DNA of 10,313 nt from Cytophagales bacterium (GCA_029262955.1 JAJCYL010000633.1:1-10313), one strand, 5' to 3'; counted from the first letter of the stretch, positions 1 to 7,265 are shown. Made by a program: numbers and translations. Notes: a model not told the origin generated them from the letters alone.

Positions 1-1
1 G

Positions 2-829
2 GTTGTGCTCAATATATATGCGTACCCACAGGATAAAAAATATAGTGCGAGAGTGTCCCTGGAATATTTCAAAATAATGAATGAGGAGTCTTTTATCCTT
101 ATTTCTGCTAAGTTTAAAGGTGATGATGGTTTTGAACAGGCTTCTGATCTTGAATTCAGTGTTTATGAGGTACATAAAGATGACTCTCTAACATATCTGG
201 ACAAGGTGAAAACAAACGATATGGGGCAAGCAAAATTCATCATAAAAGACAATCTTGGAGAAAAATTGACAGATACGCTTTCTATATATACCTACATGGC
301 TGTAATTGATAATAATGAAAAGTTTAAAGACACAAAAAAGTCGATTAGCTTTTCAAGGGCGAATTTGTCAGCGAATTTAGCAATGGTAGACAGCACATAT
401 CAAATTACTGCTATTTTGTCAGATACCTCCGGAGAACCCATAGAAGGTGAATTTCTGAGAGTAGACCTTAAGCGGTTTTACGGCTTGCTACGAATTGGTG
501 AAGATAGATATGAAACGAATGAAAAAGGACTCATTACCGTCCCAATAGATGAAAGTATGCCTGGCGTTGAAGGTAATTTGTCTTTTGAGGTGACACTAAA
601 AGAGAGTGATGTATATGGAACTATTAAAGCATTTATGGACGCACCCATTGGGGTTTCCATAGAAGATGAGTCATCTTTTGATAAAAGGACTTTGTGGTCA
701 CCCCCTGATAAAACGCCTTTTTACCTTTTGATTTTTCCCAATCTAATAATTCTGGGTGTGTGGATACCTTTATTATTTTTGACCTTTAACCTGTACCGAA
801 TTTCAAAAAACAAAGTAGATAAATTATGA
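2..829 (+). CDS. Membrane-anchored beta-sandwich-like exported protein, 5' end missing
   Basis: I do not recognise a named function. The frame is open to the left edge (GTT GTG CTC...), so the GTG at 5 is probably internal and the true start lies upstream. The first residues (VVLNIYA then YPQDKK) read like the end of a signal peptide, so perhaps only about ten residues are missing. The body is rich in alternating hydrophobic/polar strands and holds two similar blocks with 'T-N-D/E-x-G' turns (TNDMGQAKF and TNEKGLITV), which suggests two Ig-like or carboxypeptidase-regulatory-like folds. One hydrophobic helix near the C-terminus (about residues 240-262 counted from the GTG) followed by basic residues (RISKNK) suggests an inner-membrane anchor with a periplasmic body. 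Its stop overlaps the cytochrome start in ATGA, implying translational coupling and a shared role, perhaps in envelope electron transfer. Base composition is clearly AT-richer than the pump genes. Confidence 0.75.
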   Translation, partial: VVLNIYAYPQDKKYSARVSLEYFKIMNEESFILISAKFKGDDGFEQASDLEFSVYEVHKDDSLTYLDKVKTNDMGQAKFIIKDNLGEKLTDTLSIYTYMAVIDNNEKFKDTKKSISFSRANLSANLAMVDSTYQITAILSDTSGEPIEGEFLRVDLKRFYGLLRIGEDRYETNEKGLITVPIDESMPGVEGNLSFEVTLKESDVYGTIKAFMDAPIGVSIEDESSFDKRTLWSPPDKTPFYLLIFPNLIILGVWIPLLFLTFNLYRISKNKVDKL

Positions 830-1233
830 AGAACTCAACAACTTGGATGATTTACATTTCTCTATCTATAGGACTGTATTCTTTTACGCAATTCGATCAG
901 TCAACCGATTGGGATGTGCCCGAATCAGCTAAAAACGTAAAAAATCCAACAGATAAAACAGATAAAGAAAACCTGGCTATTGGGAAATCGATATACTCCA
1001 AACACTGTCGATCGTGTCATGGGAAGGAAGGGTACGGAGATGGCACCAAGGCCAAAGAAATGAACGGCGAAATGGGAGACTTTTCGTCGGAAGAATTTCA
1101 GTCACAGACTGATGGAGCCTTATTCTATAAAACAACTACGGGACGGGAGGATATGCCCATCTTTGAAAAGAAAATAAGTGATCCTGAGGACAGGTGGTTA
1201 GTTGTCAATTATTTAAGAACGCTTAAAGAGTAA
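826..1233 (+). CDS. Small exported mono-haem cytochrome c
   Basis: This is a 135-aa class I c-type cytochrome. Residues 1-20 form a hydrophobic N-terminal segment (signal peptide or uncleaved anchor) with no lipobox cysteine. A polar linker (about 23-48) follows, then the haem domain. The haem attachment motif CRSCH is at residues 61-65, and M110 in REDMPIF is the likely sixth ligand. The domain ends with the usual C-terminal helix (RWLVVNYLRTLKE). One haem motif and the short length fit the Cytochrome_CBB3/class I fold seen in periplasmic electron carriers. It would act at the periplasmic face, passing electrons between membrane complexes; the partner is not visible here. The ATG overlaps the previous stop by four bases, so the two genes are almost certainly cotranscribed and coupled. 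The haem-protein call is secure; the redox partner and pathway are unknown. Confidence 0.93.
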   Translation: MKNSTTWMIYISLSIGLYSFTQFDQSTDWDVPESAKNVKNPTDKTDKENLAIGKSIYSKHCRSCHGKEGYGDGTKAKEMNGEMGDFSSEEFQSQTDGALFYKTTTGREDMPIFEKKISDPEDRWLVVNYLRTLKE

Positions 1234-1271
1234 TGGTGCATTGGATCGATCAAAAAAAATTCTTGTAAGTT

Positions 1272-1535
1272 ATGGATACAGAAAATCCCAGTATATCGCG
1301 TGAGGTTATGGCCGACAAATTTATTGCACTTGCCAATGAATTGACCAAAACTGAACCAAAAGAACGGATAGGTGCGGCTATAATGTTTGCTGCTGCCAGG
1401 TATAATGCTTTCGAGGCTGCCTCTAAAACAGAGGACTTAGAAAAGAATAAAGATGATGCGCTTAGCTGGTACAGTGGGCAATACCAAAAGATGCTTGATG
1501 CAAACCTTGAGGAATTAATTGAGGCTCATGCTTAG
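1272..1535 (+). CDS. DUF3144-like small protein
   Basis: This is an 87-aa, mostly helical, acidic soluble protein with no signal peptide or membrane segment, so it is probably cytosolic. The pattern 'F-I-x-L-A-N-E-L', then 'GAAIMFAAARYNAFEA', then a C-terminal 'QYQKMLDANLEELI' resembles the DUF3144 family, a family of about 80-100 residues with no known function; the identification is from memory of the family pattern. It starts 38 bases after the cytochrome stop, in a spacer containing an A-run, and could be the last gene of the upstream unit. It is followed by the control region of the metal module, so it probably does not belong to that module. No catalytic or metal-binding residues stand out: there are no cysteines, and the only histidine is next to the C-terminus. 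Confidence 0.82.
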   Translation: MDTENPSISREVMADKFIALANELTKTEPKERIGAAIMFAAARYNAFEAASKTEDLEKNKDDALSWYSGQYQKMLDANLEELIEAHA

Positions 1536-1571
1536 AAACGATGGATTTTATCCTTGATTTTGAATATTGCC

Positions 1572-1608
1572 TTAGGTTAGAGCCAAAATTATATACATTT
1601 TAACCTAA
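1572..1608. repeat. 8-bp inverted repeat TTAGGTTA/TAACCTAA
   Basis: The arms TTAGGTTA (1572-1579) and TAACCTAA (1601-1608) are perfect reverse complements separated by 21 bases. The right arm overlaps the first 18-bp direct repeat and runs into the second. It could be a regulator half-site pair or a weak stem. There is no following T-run, so a terminator for the upstream gene is unlikely. Chance occurrence in this AT-rich stretch cannot be excluded. Confidence 0.4.
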
Positions 1609-1624
1609 ATTGTATACATCTTAA
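1586..1624 (+). promoter_or_regulatory. Tandem 18-bp direct repeats, probable activator operator
   Basis: Two imperfect direct repeats, AAATTATATACATTTTAA (1586-1603) and AAATTGTATACATCTTAA (1607-1624), match at 16 of 18 positions and start exactly 21 bp apart, about two helical turns. Two sites on one DNA face, ending just upstream of the candidate -7 box, are the geometry used by AraC-family activators (17-bp half-sites, 21-bp spacing) and by some LytTR-type response regulators. This is the only such pair I see in the window. It most likely controls the HYC_CC_PP-cusA-cusC-cusB unit. No regulator gene is present in the window, so the protein that binds is unknown. Confidence 0.55.
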
Positions 1625-1637
1625 AGATGCCTACCAT

Positions 1638-1655
1638 CGTACATTTGTCTGTACG
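1638..1655. promoter_or_regulatory. Candidate -7 box inside an inverted repeat
   Basis: TACATTTG (1640-1647) matches the Bacteroidota -7 consensus TAnnTTTG and lies 30-37 bases upstream of the GTG start at 1677. No good -33 TTTG is found at 19-21 bp, as expected of an activator-dependent promoter with the direct repeats just upstream. The box sits within a perfect 6-bp inverted repeat with a 6-bp spacer, CGTACA-TTTGTC-TGTACG (1638-1655), so a dimeric repressor could also bind over the promoter. The promoter call rests on the consensus match and position only. Confidence 0.4.
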
Positions 1656-1676
1656 CTTTTATTCATAAAACGAGAA

Positions 1677-2057
1677 GTGAAAAAAATTGCTCAAATATTG
1701 GCTATTGTTCTGATACTACTCTCCACCATAGGGGTTACAGTTACACGGCACTATTGTGGGGATATCCTTCAAGGCATCGGCATAAACTACGAGCCAAATT
1801 GTTGCGGGGATGAAGAAATGCCCAAGGGGTGTTGTCATAATGAGGCAGAACGCATCGTTTTGGAGGATGACCTCCAATTAGGCGTATTTGATTTCGAAGT
1901 AAATTTCCACACAATTGATACTATTGTTCATCTTTTCGAAGATTATATCAATATTCTTCATTACGAAGCTGAGGTTCATAAATCAAAGTTCGCTTTCAGA
2001 TCTGACCCTCCGGCTGAATCGGATATATATATCAAGATTCAGTCCTTCCTGATTTAG
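1677..2057 (+). CDS. HYC_CC_PP-type small secreted protein
   Basis: This 126-aa exported protein matches the small Bacteroidota family known by its motif string HYC_CC_PP. An N-terminal hydrophobic segment (about 4-22) acts as signal peptide or anchor. The motifs follow: HYC at 25-27, CC at 42-43, CC at 52-53 followed by H54, and PP at 111-112, ending in IQSFLI. The five clustered cysteines and nearby histidines could bind Cu(I) or other soft metals in the periplasm, though no biochemical function is established for the family that I know of. The start is GTG: no in-frame ATG or other Met codon exists before residue 48, and the signal peptide begins right after the GTG (KKIAQ). It is the first gene after the control region, 99 bases before the RND pump gene, and is likely cotranscribed with it. 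It may deliver metal to the pump, a role like that of CusF, which is absent here. Confidence 0.85.
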   Translation: MKKIAQILAIVLILLSTIGVTVTRHYCGDILQGIGINYEPNCCGDEEMPKGCCHNEAERIVLEDDLQLGVFDFEVNFHTIDTIVHLFEDYINILHYEAEVHKSKFAFRSDPPAESDIYIKIQSFLI

Positions 2058-2061
2058 CTTA

Positions 2062-2149
2062 GATTTTATGGGCTCTCGTATTTGGGGGTGTGGGTTATCC
2101 CTTCAAAGCGAAGGGCCAATCAATATATGCTTTAAGATTCCATAAAATC
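2062..2149 (+). other. Nested inverted repeats between HYC_CC_PP gene and cusA
   Basis: A perfect 10-bp inverted repeat, GATTTTATGG (2062-2071) and CCATAAAATC (2140-2149), encloses a second perfect 6-bp stem, CCCTTC-AAAGC-GAAGGG (2099-2115). In RNA this would give an outer stem whose right arm ends seven bases before the pump ATG, with a hairpin inside the loop. Neither stem is followed by a T-run, so a simple terminator is unlikely. Possible roles are control of pump translation or processing of the message between the small protein and the pump. The structure is read directly; the function is inference. Confidence 0.45.
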
Positions 2150-2156
2150 AGTCATT

Positions 2157-5100
2157 ATGTTAAATAACTTTATAAGATTTTTTCTTGAGAATAAGCTGGT
2201 CACAGCACTTATCGTTCTGGTATTCATTGGCTGGGGAGTATCCACAGCTCCATTCAATTGGAAAATGGATTGGTTTCCGCGTGACCCGGTACCTGTTGAT
2301 GCCATTCCGGATATAGGAGAAAATCAACAAATTGTATTTACTACCTGGATGGGTAGATCCCCTCAAGACATAGAAGATCAAATTTCCTATCCATTGACCA
2401 CCGCTTTGTTGGGAGTACCAGGCGTTAAGACCATAAGAAGCAATTCCATATTCGGTCTGTCTACTATTTACATCATTTTCGAGGAAGAAATAGAGTTTTA
2501 TTGGGGGAGGACGAGGATACTTGAAAAATTGAATTCTCTGCCAGCCGGCATAATCCCTTCAGAAGTGCAGCCAGCCTTGGGTCCGGACGCCACTGCTCTG
2601 GGCCAAATATTTTGGTATACGCTCGAGGGACGCAATCCCAAAACAGGTGAACCAGCCGGAGGTTGGGATCCACAAGAGCTAAGGACCCTACAGGATTTCT
2701 ACGTAGGTTATGCCCTGACTTCTGCAAAAGGTGTAGCTGAGGTAGCAGCAATTGGCGGTTTTGTGAAGGAGTATCAGGTGGACATTGACCCGGTAGCCAT
2801 GAAGCAGTACAATGTCAATATTGCTCAAATCATGAAAGCCGTCAAGGAAAGCAACCTGGATGTAGGGGCAAGGACCATGGAGGTCAACAATGCAGAATAC
2901 TTGGTTCGTGGGTTAGGCTATATACGGAGTTTGGAAGACCTGGAAAAAGCAGTTATCGTCCAGCATGACAATACAGCTATCCGGATCAAAGATGTGGCCC
3001 AAGTGCACTTCGGGCCAGCAACCAGAAGAGGCGGATTAGACAAAGGAGGGGCTGAGGCTACCGGTGCTGTGGTAGTCTCCCGTTTTGGGGCGAATCCCTT
3101 GGAGGTGATAGAAAATGTAAAAAAGAAAATCGAAGAAATCTCTCCTGGGTTACCTTCAAAAGTATTGGCGGACGGGACGATCTCAAAAGTAACCATAGTA
3201 CCGTTCTATGATAGAACAGGGTTGATTAAAGAAACTTTAGGAACACTGGAAAAGGCCCTTTCTGAAGAGATCCTTATCAGCATTATTGTAGTGCTTATCA
3301 TAGTGTTTAATCTTCGGGCCTCTATCCTTATTTCAGGCCTTTTACCATTGGGTGTTCTGATGACCTTTATAGTCATGCGGTATGCCGGTGTAGACGCCAA
3401 CATTGTTGCCCTTTCTGGAATAGCCATCGCAATTGGGGTCATGGTGGATGTAGGTGTGGTCTTTACAGAGAACATTATTCGGCATTTGGACCTGCCGGAA
3501 AATAAGGACATTTCAAGTAAACAAAAGTTAGAGGTGATTTATAAAGCAACCACCGAAGTTGCCACTGCCGTGATAACTGCCTTGACTACTACTGTGGTGA
3601 GTTTTCTTCCTGTTTTTGCCATGCAGGAAGCGGAAGGCAAACTGTTTAGACCACTTGCTTTCACTAAAACATTTGCCATGCTGGCGGCTCTTTTTATTGG
3701 TCTGGTCGTCATACCAGCTTTAGCACATTCACTATTCTCCATGAAGTTTGGAAAAAATCGGGTGGTAAGAATTTGGAATGTAACACTTATTGCCCTTGGT
3801 GCACTGTTGCTCTTCTGGTCAGGTAATTGGCTGGGGATAGTTCTCATGGCCATTGGCATCAACAATGTGGCAGAGAAATACCTGCCAGAAAACAGGAAAT
3901 GGATCCATGAATATTTGAATGTGGGAATCATAATAATAGCAGTAACCATATTCCTTACCAGGGAATGGCTGCCTTTGGGATCTCAAAATAGTCTGCTGGC
4001 CAATTTTCTTTTTGTCATTAGTATGATAACTCTGGTTCTTGGTTCTCTACTTTTGGTAATTAAGTTTTATACTCCCATTCTCAAATGGTGTCTTGAGAAT
4101 AAGTGGAAATTCCTAATGGTCCCTATCTCCATTTTTTTGTGGGGCATGTTATCGTGGAATGGTTTTGAGACCTTTTTCGGATTTATTGGAAATGGTGCCG
4201 AAAAGATGGGGTGGCAGATTAGGCAAACTAGCGTATGGCAAAGTATTAATGAAACTTTTCCTGCAATAGGCAAAGAATTCATGCCTGCTTTGGATGAAGG
4301 TTCTTATTTACTCATGCCTACAACCATGTCTCATTCAGGAATAGAGGAAAATATAGACGTAATCAAAAAGGTAGATGCCTATGTAGCACAAATACCCGAA
4401 GTGGAATCTGTAGTAGGGAAATGGGGGCGTGTAAATTCAGCTTTGGATCCCGCCCCAATTTCTATGTTCGAAAATACCATCAACTACAAACCGGAGTACA
4501 TGGTAGATGAAAATGGTAACAGGTTACGCTTTAAAACAGATAAAGAGGGGAATTACCAACTGAGTGATGGCTCAACCTATCATCCCCAAAAGGATGGTTT
4601 TAGAAAAATTAGTAATGAAGAGTTGGTTGTAGACCAGCGAAATGGTGACTACTATAGACAATGGCGAGACCACATAAAGTCACCTGATGACATTTGGACA
4701 GAGATAGTAAAATCCACCAATATTCCTGGTATGACTTCGGCCCCTAAGTTGCAGCCTATTCAAACCAGAAATATCATGCTTTCTACCGGAATGCGGGCTC
4801 CAATAGGCATTAAAGTATTTGGGCCAGATCTGGAAACAATTGAGCGTGTAGGTTTGGATCTTGAGAAAATCCTTCAACAGGTACCAAGCATCGAAACATC
4901 TTCTGTTTTTGCCGATAGAATTGTAGGAAAACCATACCTTGAATTTGATGTGGACAGAGATGCCATTGCCAGATATGGGCTTACCATGAAGAACATCCAA
5001 AACTTCATAGAAGTCGCCATCGGTGGAATCAAACTGACTACTACCGTAGAAGGCCGGGAACGTTTTCCTGTTAGAGTAAGGTACGCCAGGGAGTTCAGGG

Positions 5101-5975
5101 TTAATCCTGAGGACGTGAAAAACGTGCTTATTCCCACTCCTTCAGGAGCACAAATCCCGTTAGGAGAGCTTGCAGAAATCACGTATCGGCGTGGACCACA
5201 GGTGATCAAAAGTGAAGATACTTTTCTGGATGGCTATGTGATCTTCGATAAAAGAGAAGGTTTTGCAGAAGTGGAGGTTGTGGAAGAGGCTCAGCGATTC
5301 ATACAAGCCAAAATGGATGCAGGAGAATTTATGCTTCCAGCCGGTGTGTCCTACAAATTCACCGGTAACTATGAAAACCAGATTCGTGCTACCAAAAGGT
5401 TGGCCATAGTAGTACCCATCTGTTTATTGGCCATTTTTCTCATTTTGTATTTCCAATTCGGCGATGTCTCGACAACATCCATGGTCTTTTCAGGTGTTTT
5501 TGTGGCCTTTGCAGGAGGATTTATCCTTATATGGGCCTTTGGACAGGATTGGTTTATGAACTTTTCGCTAGCCGGGAATAATATGCGAGACCTTTTCCAG
5601 GTACATACGATCAATCTGAGTGTTGCCGTTTGGGTCGGCTTTATCGCGTTGTTTGGAGTTGCATCCGACAATGGGGTAATCATGGGTACTTATCTCAAAC
5701 AAATTTTTGCTGAAGAAAAACCAAATGATGTAAAAAGTGTAAGGGCGGCCGTCCTACAAGCCGGTAAGCTAAGAATTCGGCCTGCGATAATGACCACCGC
5801 CACCACCATTATTGCCTTGTTGCCCATTTTTACTTCTACGGGTAAGGGCTCCGACATCATGGTTCCCATGGCCATACCCACGTTTGGCGGAATGTTGGTA
5901 CAGGTGATCACGGTCTTTGTTGTACCTGTGCTTTATTGTATGTGGCAGGAAAGAATAGTTAAAAAGAATGGTTAA
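2157..5975 (+). CDS. cusA: Heavy-metal RND efflux transporter, CusA/CzcA family
   Basis: This 1272-aa inner-membrane proton/metal antiporter is the pump subunit of a tripartite efflux complex. The N-terminal helix (about 12-30) is followed by PVDAIPDIGENQQIV and by YPLTTALLGVPGVKTIR, and GPDATALGQ and VKEYQVDIDP match the CusA porter domain. TM4 carries AIGVMVDVGVVFTEN with D431, the likely proton-relay aspartate. The 'AIGxMVD' form resembles the monovalent Cu/Ag branch (CusA/SilA) rather than the CzcA form. FMPALDEGSYLLMPTT (from about 708) starts the second half, and MLSTGMRAPIGIKVFGPD (from M874) and VAVWVGFIALFGVASDNGV follow. It is about 225 residues longer than E. coli CusA (1047 aa). 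The excess lies mainly in a roughly 110-residue hydrophobic insertion between about 529 and 709, a roughly 50-residue insertion after Y777, and a short one near the C-terminus. The ORF is intact. Metal specificity is inferred, not proven. Confidence 0.95.
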   Translation: MLNNFIRFFLENKLVTALIVLVFIGWGVSTAPFNWKMDWFPRDPVPVDAIPDIGENQQIVFTTWMGRSPQDIEDQISYPLTTALLGVPGVKTIRSNSIFGLSTIYIIFEEEIEFYWGRTRILEKLNSLPAGIIPSEVQPALGPDATALGQIFWYTLEGRNPKTGEPAGGWDPQELRTLQDFYVGYALTSAKGVAEVAAIGGFVKEYQVDIDPVAMKQYNVNIAQIMKAVKESNLDVGARTMEVNNAEYLVRGLGYIRSLEDLEKAVIVQHDNTAIRIKDVAQVHFGPATRRGGLDKGGAEATGAVVVSRFGANPLEVIENVKKKIEEISPGLPSKVLADGTISKVTIVPFYDRTGLIKETLGTLEKALSEEILISIIVVLIIVFNLRASILISGLLPLGVLMTFIVMRYAGVDANIVALSGIAIAIGVMVDVGVVFTENIIRHLDLPENKDISSKQKLEVIYKATTEVATAVITALTTTVVSFLPVFAMQEAEGKLFRPLAFTKTFAMLAALFIGLVVIPALAHSLFSMKFGKNRVVRIWNVTLIALGALLLFWSGNWLGIVLMAIGINNVAEKYLPENRKWIHEYLNVGIIIIAVTIFLTREWLPLGSQNSLLANFLFVISMITLVLGSLLLVIKFYTPILKWCLENKWKFLMVPISIFLWGMLSWNGFETFFGFIGNGAEKMGWQIRQTSVWQSINETFPAIGKEFMPALDEGSYLLMPTTMSHSGIEENIDVIKKVDAYVAQIPEVESVVGKWGRVNSALDPAPISMFENTINYKPEYMVDENGNRLRFKTDKEGNYQLSDGSTYHPQKDGFRKISNEELVVDQRNGDYYRQWRDHIKSPDDIWTEIVKSTNIPGMTSAPKLQPIQTRNIMLSTGMRAPIGIKVFGPDLETIERVGLDLEKILQQVPSIETSSVFADRIVGKPYLEFDVDRDAIARYGLTMKNIQNFIEVAIGGIKLTTTVEGRERFPVRVRYAREFRVNPEDVKNVLIPTPSGAQIPLGELAEITYRRGPQVIKSEDTFLDGYVIFDKREGFAEVEVVEEAQRFIQAKMDAGEFMLPAGVSYKFTGNYENQIRATKRLAIVVPICLLAIFLILYFQFGDVSTTSMVFSGVFVAFAGGFILIWAFGQDWFMNFSLAGNNMRDLFQVHTINLSVAVWVGFIALFGVASDNGVIMGTYLKQIFAEEKPNDVKSVRAAVLQAGKLRIRPAIMTTATTIIALLPIFTSTGKGSDIMVPMAIPTFGGMLVQVITVFVVPVLYCMWQERIVKKNG

Positions 5976-5992
5976 TTAAGAATCCGAACAAA

Positions 5993-7261
5993 ATGAGATC
6001 ACTATTAATATATATCAAGGTTACATATGCTCTTTTGCTTTTTACAAGTTACACTGCGATAGCACAGGAAAGCGTTGAAGATCCAATAAATGGATACTTG
6101 CAGCAAGCTGCTCAAAACAACCCGGAACTAAAAAGCATTTTCAACCGATACCTCTCTGCCCTGGAACGTTTACCGCAAGCGAGGGCATTGCCCGATCCAA
6201 CAGTGGTGTTTAGCGTTTTCACCAGCTCTGTAGAAACCAGGGTTGGCGCTCAAAAAGCAGGAATATCCCTGAGTCAGGCCTTTCCCTGGTTTGGCCAGTT
6301 AAAATCCCAGGAAGCGGCTGCGGCGCATTTGGCCAGAGTCCGCTACGAACTCTTTCAGGATAGGAAAAATGAATTGTACTATGATGTTAGGTCAACCTAT
6401 TACAGGCTGTATGTCTTAGAAGCAGCCACTTCCATCACCAGGGAAAACATCAAATTACTGGAATCATTCAGAGAGCTAGCCAATATCAAATTGGAATCAG
6501 CCCGAGGAAGTGCCGTAGACCTTCTCAGGGTTGAAATGGATATGGCAGAATTGGAAAATCAGCTGGCCTTTTTGGAGGATTCTCGCCTGCCCATTCAAGC
6601 CAAATTCAAAGAGCTGCTGAACACAGAGGATGTTATTGATATCCAATTGCCGGATACCCTGGCAGTTGTCGCTTTTGAAGAAGGTAAAAATGTTCTATTG
6701 GATTCGATTATTGCTCAAAATCCCAGTCTCAAAAAGTTCGATTATGAGGTCAGCGCCCTGGATAGCGAGATAGATGTGGCTCAGAAAATGGGGCTTCCTT
6801 CTTTTAATCTCGGCCTGTCTTACATCAATGTCCAGGAAAGAAGTGGGGTCGATATTCCTGACAACGGAAAAGATGCCCTAATATTTCCCCAGGTGGGAGT
6901 ACGTATTCCCCTCTATCGTAACAAATACAGGGCCATGGTCAAGGAAAAACAACTCCTGAAAACTTCCACTTCCGACGCTAAAGAAGATAGAACCAATCGC
7001 TTAACCACCCAGTTGGAGAAGACATGGAGGGACTATCTGGATGCGGACAGACGGATAGGCCTTTACTTGAACCTGACCAATTTTGCTAACCAATCTTTGG
7101 ACATACTGGTGGCTCAGTACACGACTGCGGGTACAGATTTTGAAGAGATGTTACGCATGGATAGGCAGTTATTGAGGTATGAATTGGAGTTGGAAAAGGC
7201 CAGGGCCGACCAGAATACTTCCGTAGCATTCATTAATTATTTAACAGGGAAAAACTTTTAA
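5993..7261 (+). CDS. Outer-membrane efflux channel, TolC/CusC type
   Basis: This 422-aa protein is the probable outer-membrane channel of the tripartite pump. The signal peptide covers residues 1-24, with an AIA motif at 22-24 and likely cleavage before Q25; there is no lipobox cysteine, unlike E. coli CusC. The rest is typical of the outer membrane efflux protein fold: long alpha-helical stretches rich in E, L, A and R, an early 'ARALPDPTVVFSVF' strand segment, 'GISLSQAFPWFGQL' (about residues 92-105), and a second repeat with 'GVRIPLYRN' at about 301-309. The family forms trimers with a beta-barrel in the outer membrane and an alpha-barrel in the periplasm. The gene lies 17 bases after the pump stop and 4 bases before the adaptor start, so all three are surely one transcription unit. 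The gene order pump-channel-adaptor differs from E. coli cusCFBA. The symbol is left blank because TolC-family members are not separable by eye. Confidence 0.92.
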   Translation: MRSLLIYIKVTYALLLFTSYTAIAQESVEDPINGYLQQAAQNNPELKSIFNRYLSALERLPQARALPDPTVVFSVFTSSVETRVGAQKAGISLSQAFPWFGQLKSQEAAAAHLARVRYELFQDRKNELYYDVRSTYYRLYVLEAATSITRENIKLLESFRELANIKLESARGSAVDLLRVEMDMAELENQLAFLEDSRLPIQAKFKELLNTEDVIDIQLPDTLAVVAFEEGKNVLLDSIIAQNPSLKKFDYEVSALDSEIDVAQKMGLPSFNLGLSYINVQERSGVDIPDNGKDALIFPQVGVRIPLYRNKYRAMVKEKQLLKTSTSDAKEDRTNRLTTQLEKTWRDYLDADRRIGLYLNLTNFANQSLDILVAQYTTAGTDFEEMLRMDRQLLRYELELEKARADQNTSVAFINYLTGKNF

Positions 7262-7265
7262 AGAA

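Noticed and set aside
5..829. GTG at 5 as the true start of the first gene
   Set aside because: The frame continues open to the window edge, and the first residues look like the end of a signal peptide, so the gene is treated as 5'-truncated.
1543..1553. GGATTTTATCC as a terminator stem after the DUF3144-like gene
   Set aside because: The stem is only four base pairs with a three-base loop and no clean T-run follows.
1538..1640. ACGATGG (1538-1544) and CCATCGT (1634-1640) inverted repeat
   Set aside because: Only seven bases at about 90 bases distance; expected by chance in such an interval.
2099..2115. CCCTTC-AAAGC-GAAGGG as a Rho-independent terminator
   Set aside because: The stem is perfect but short and is followed by CCAATCAATAT, not a T-run; it also lies inside a larger inverted repeat, so it was described as part of a leader structure instead.
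3539..3949. 136-aa minus-strand open frame inside the pump gene
   Set aside because: It lies wholly opposite a strongly conserved transporter sequence, has low-complexity composition (many T, A, M, S) typical of antisense shadows, and shows no recognisable domain.
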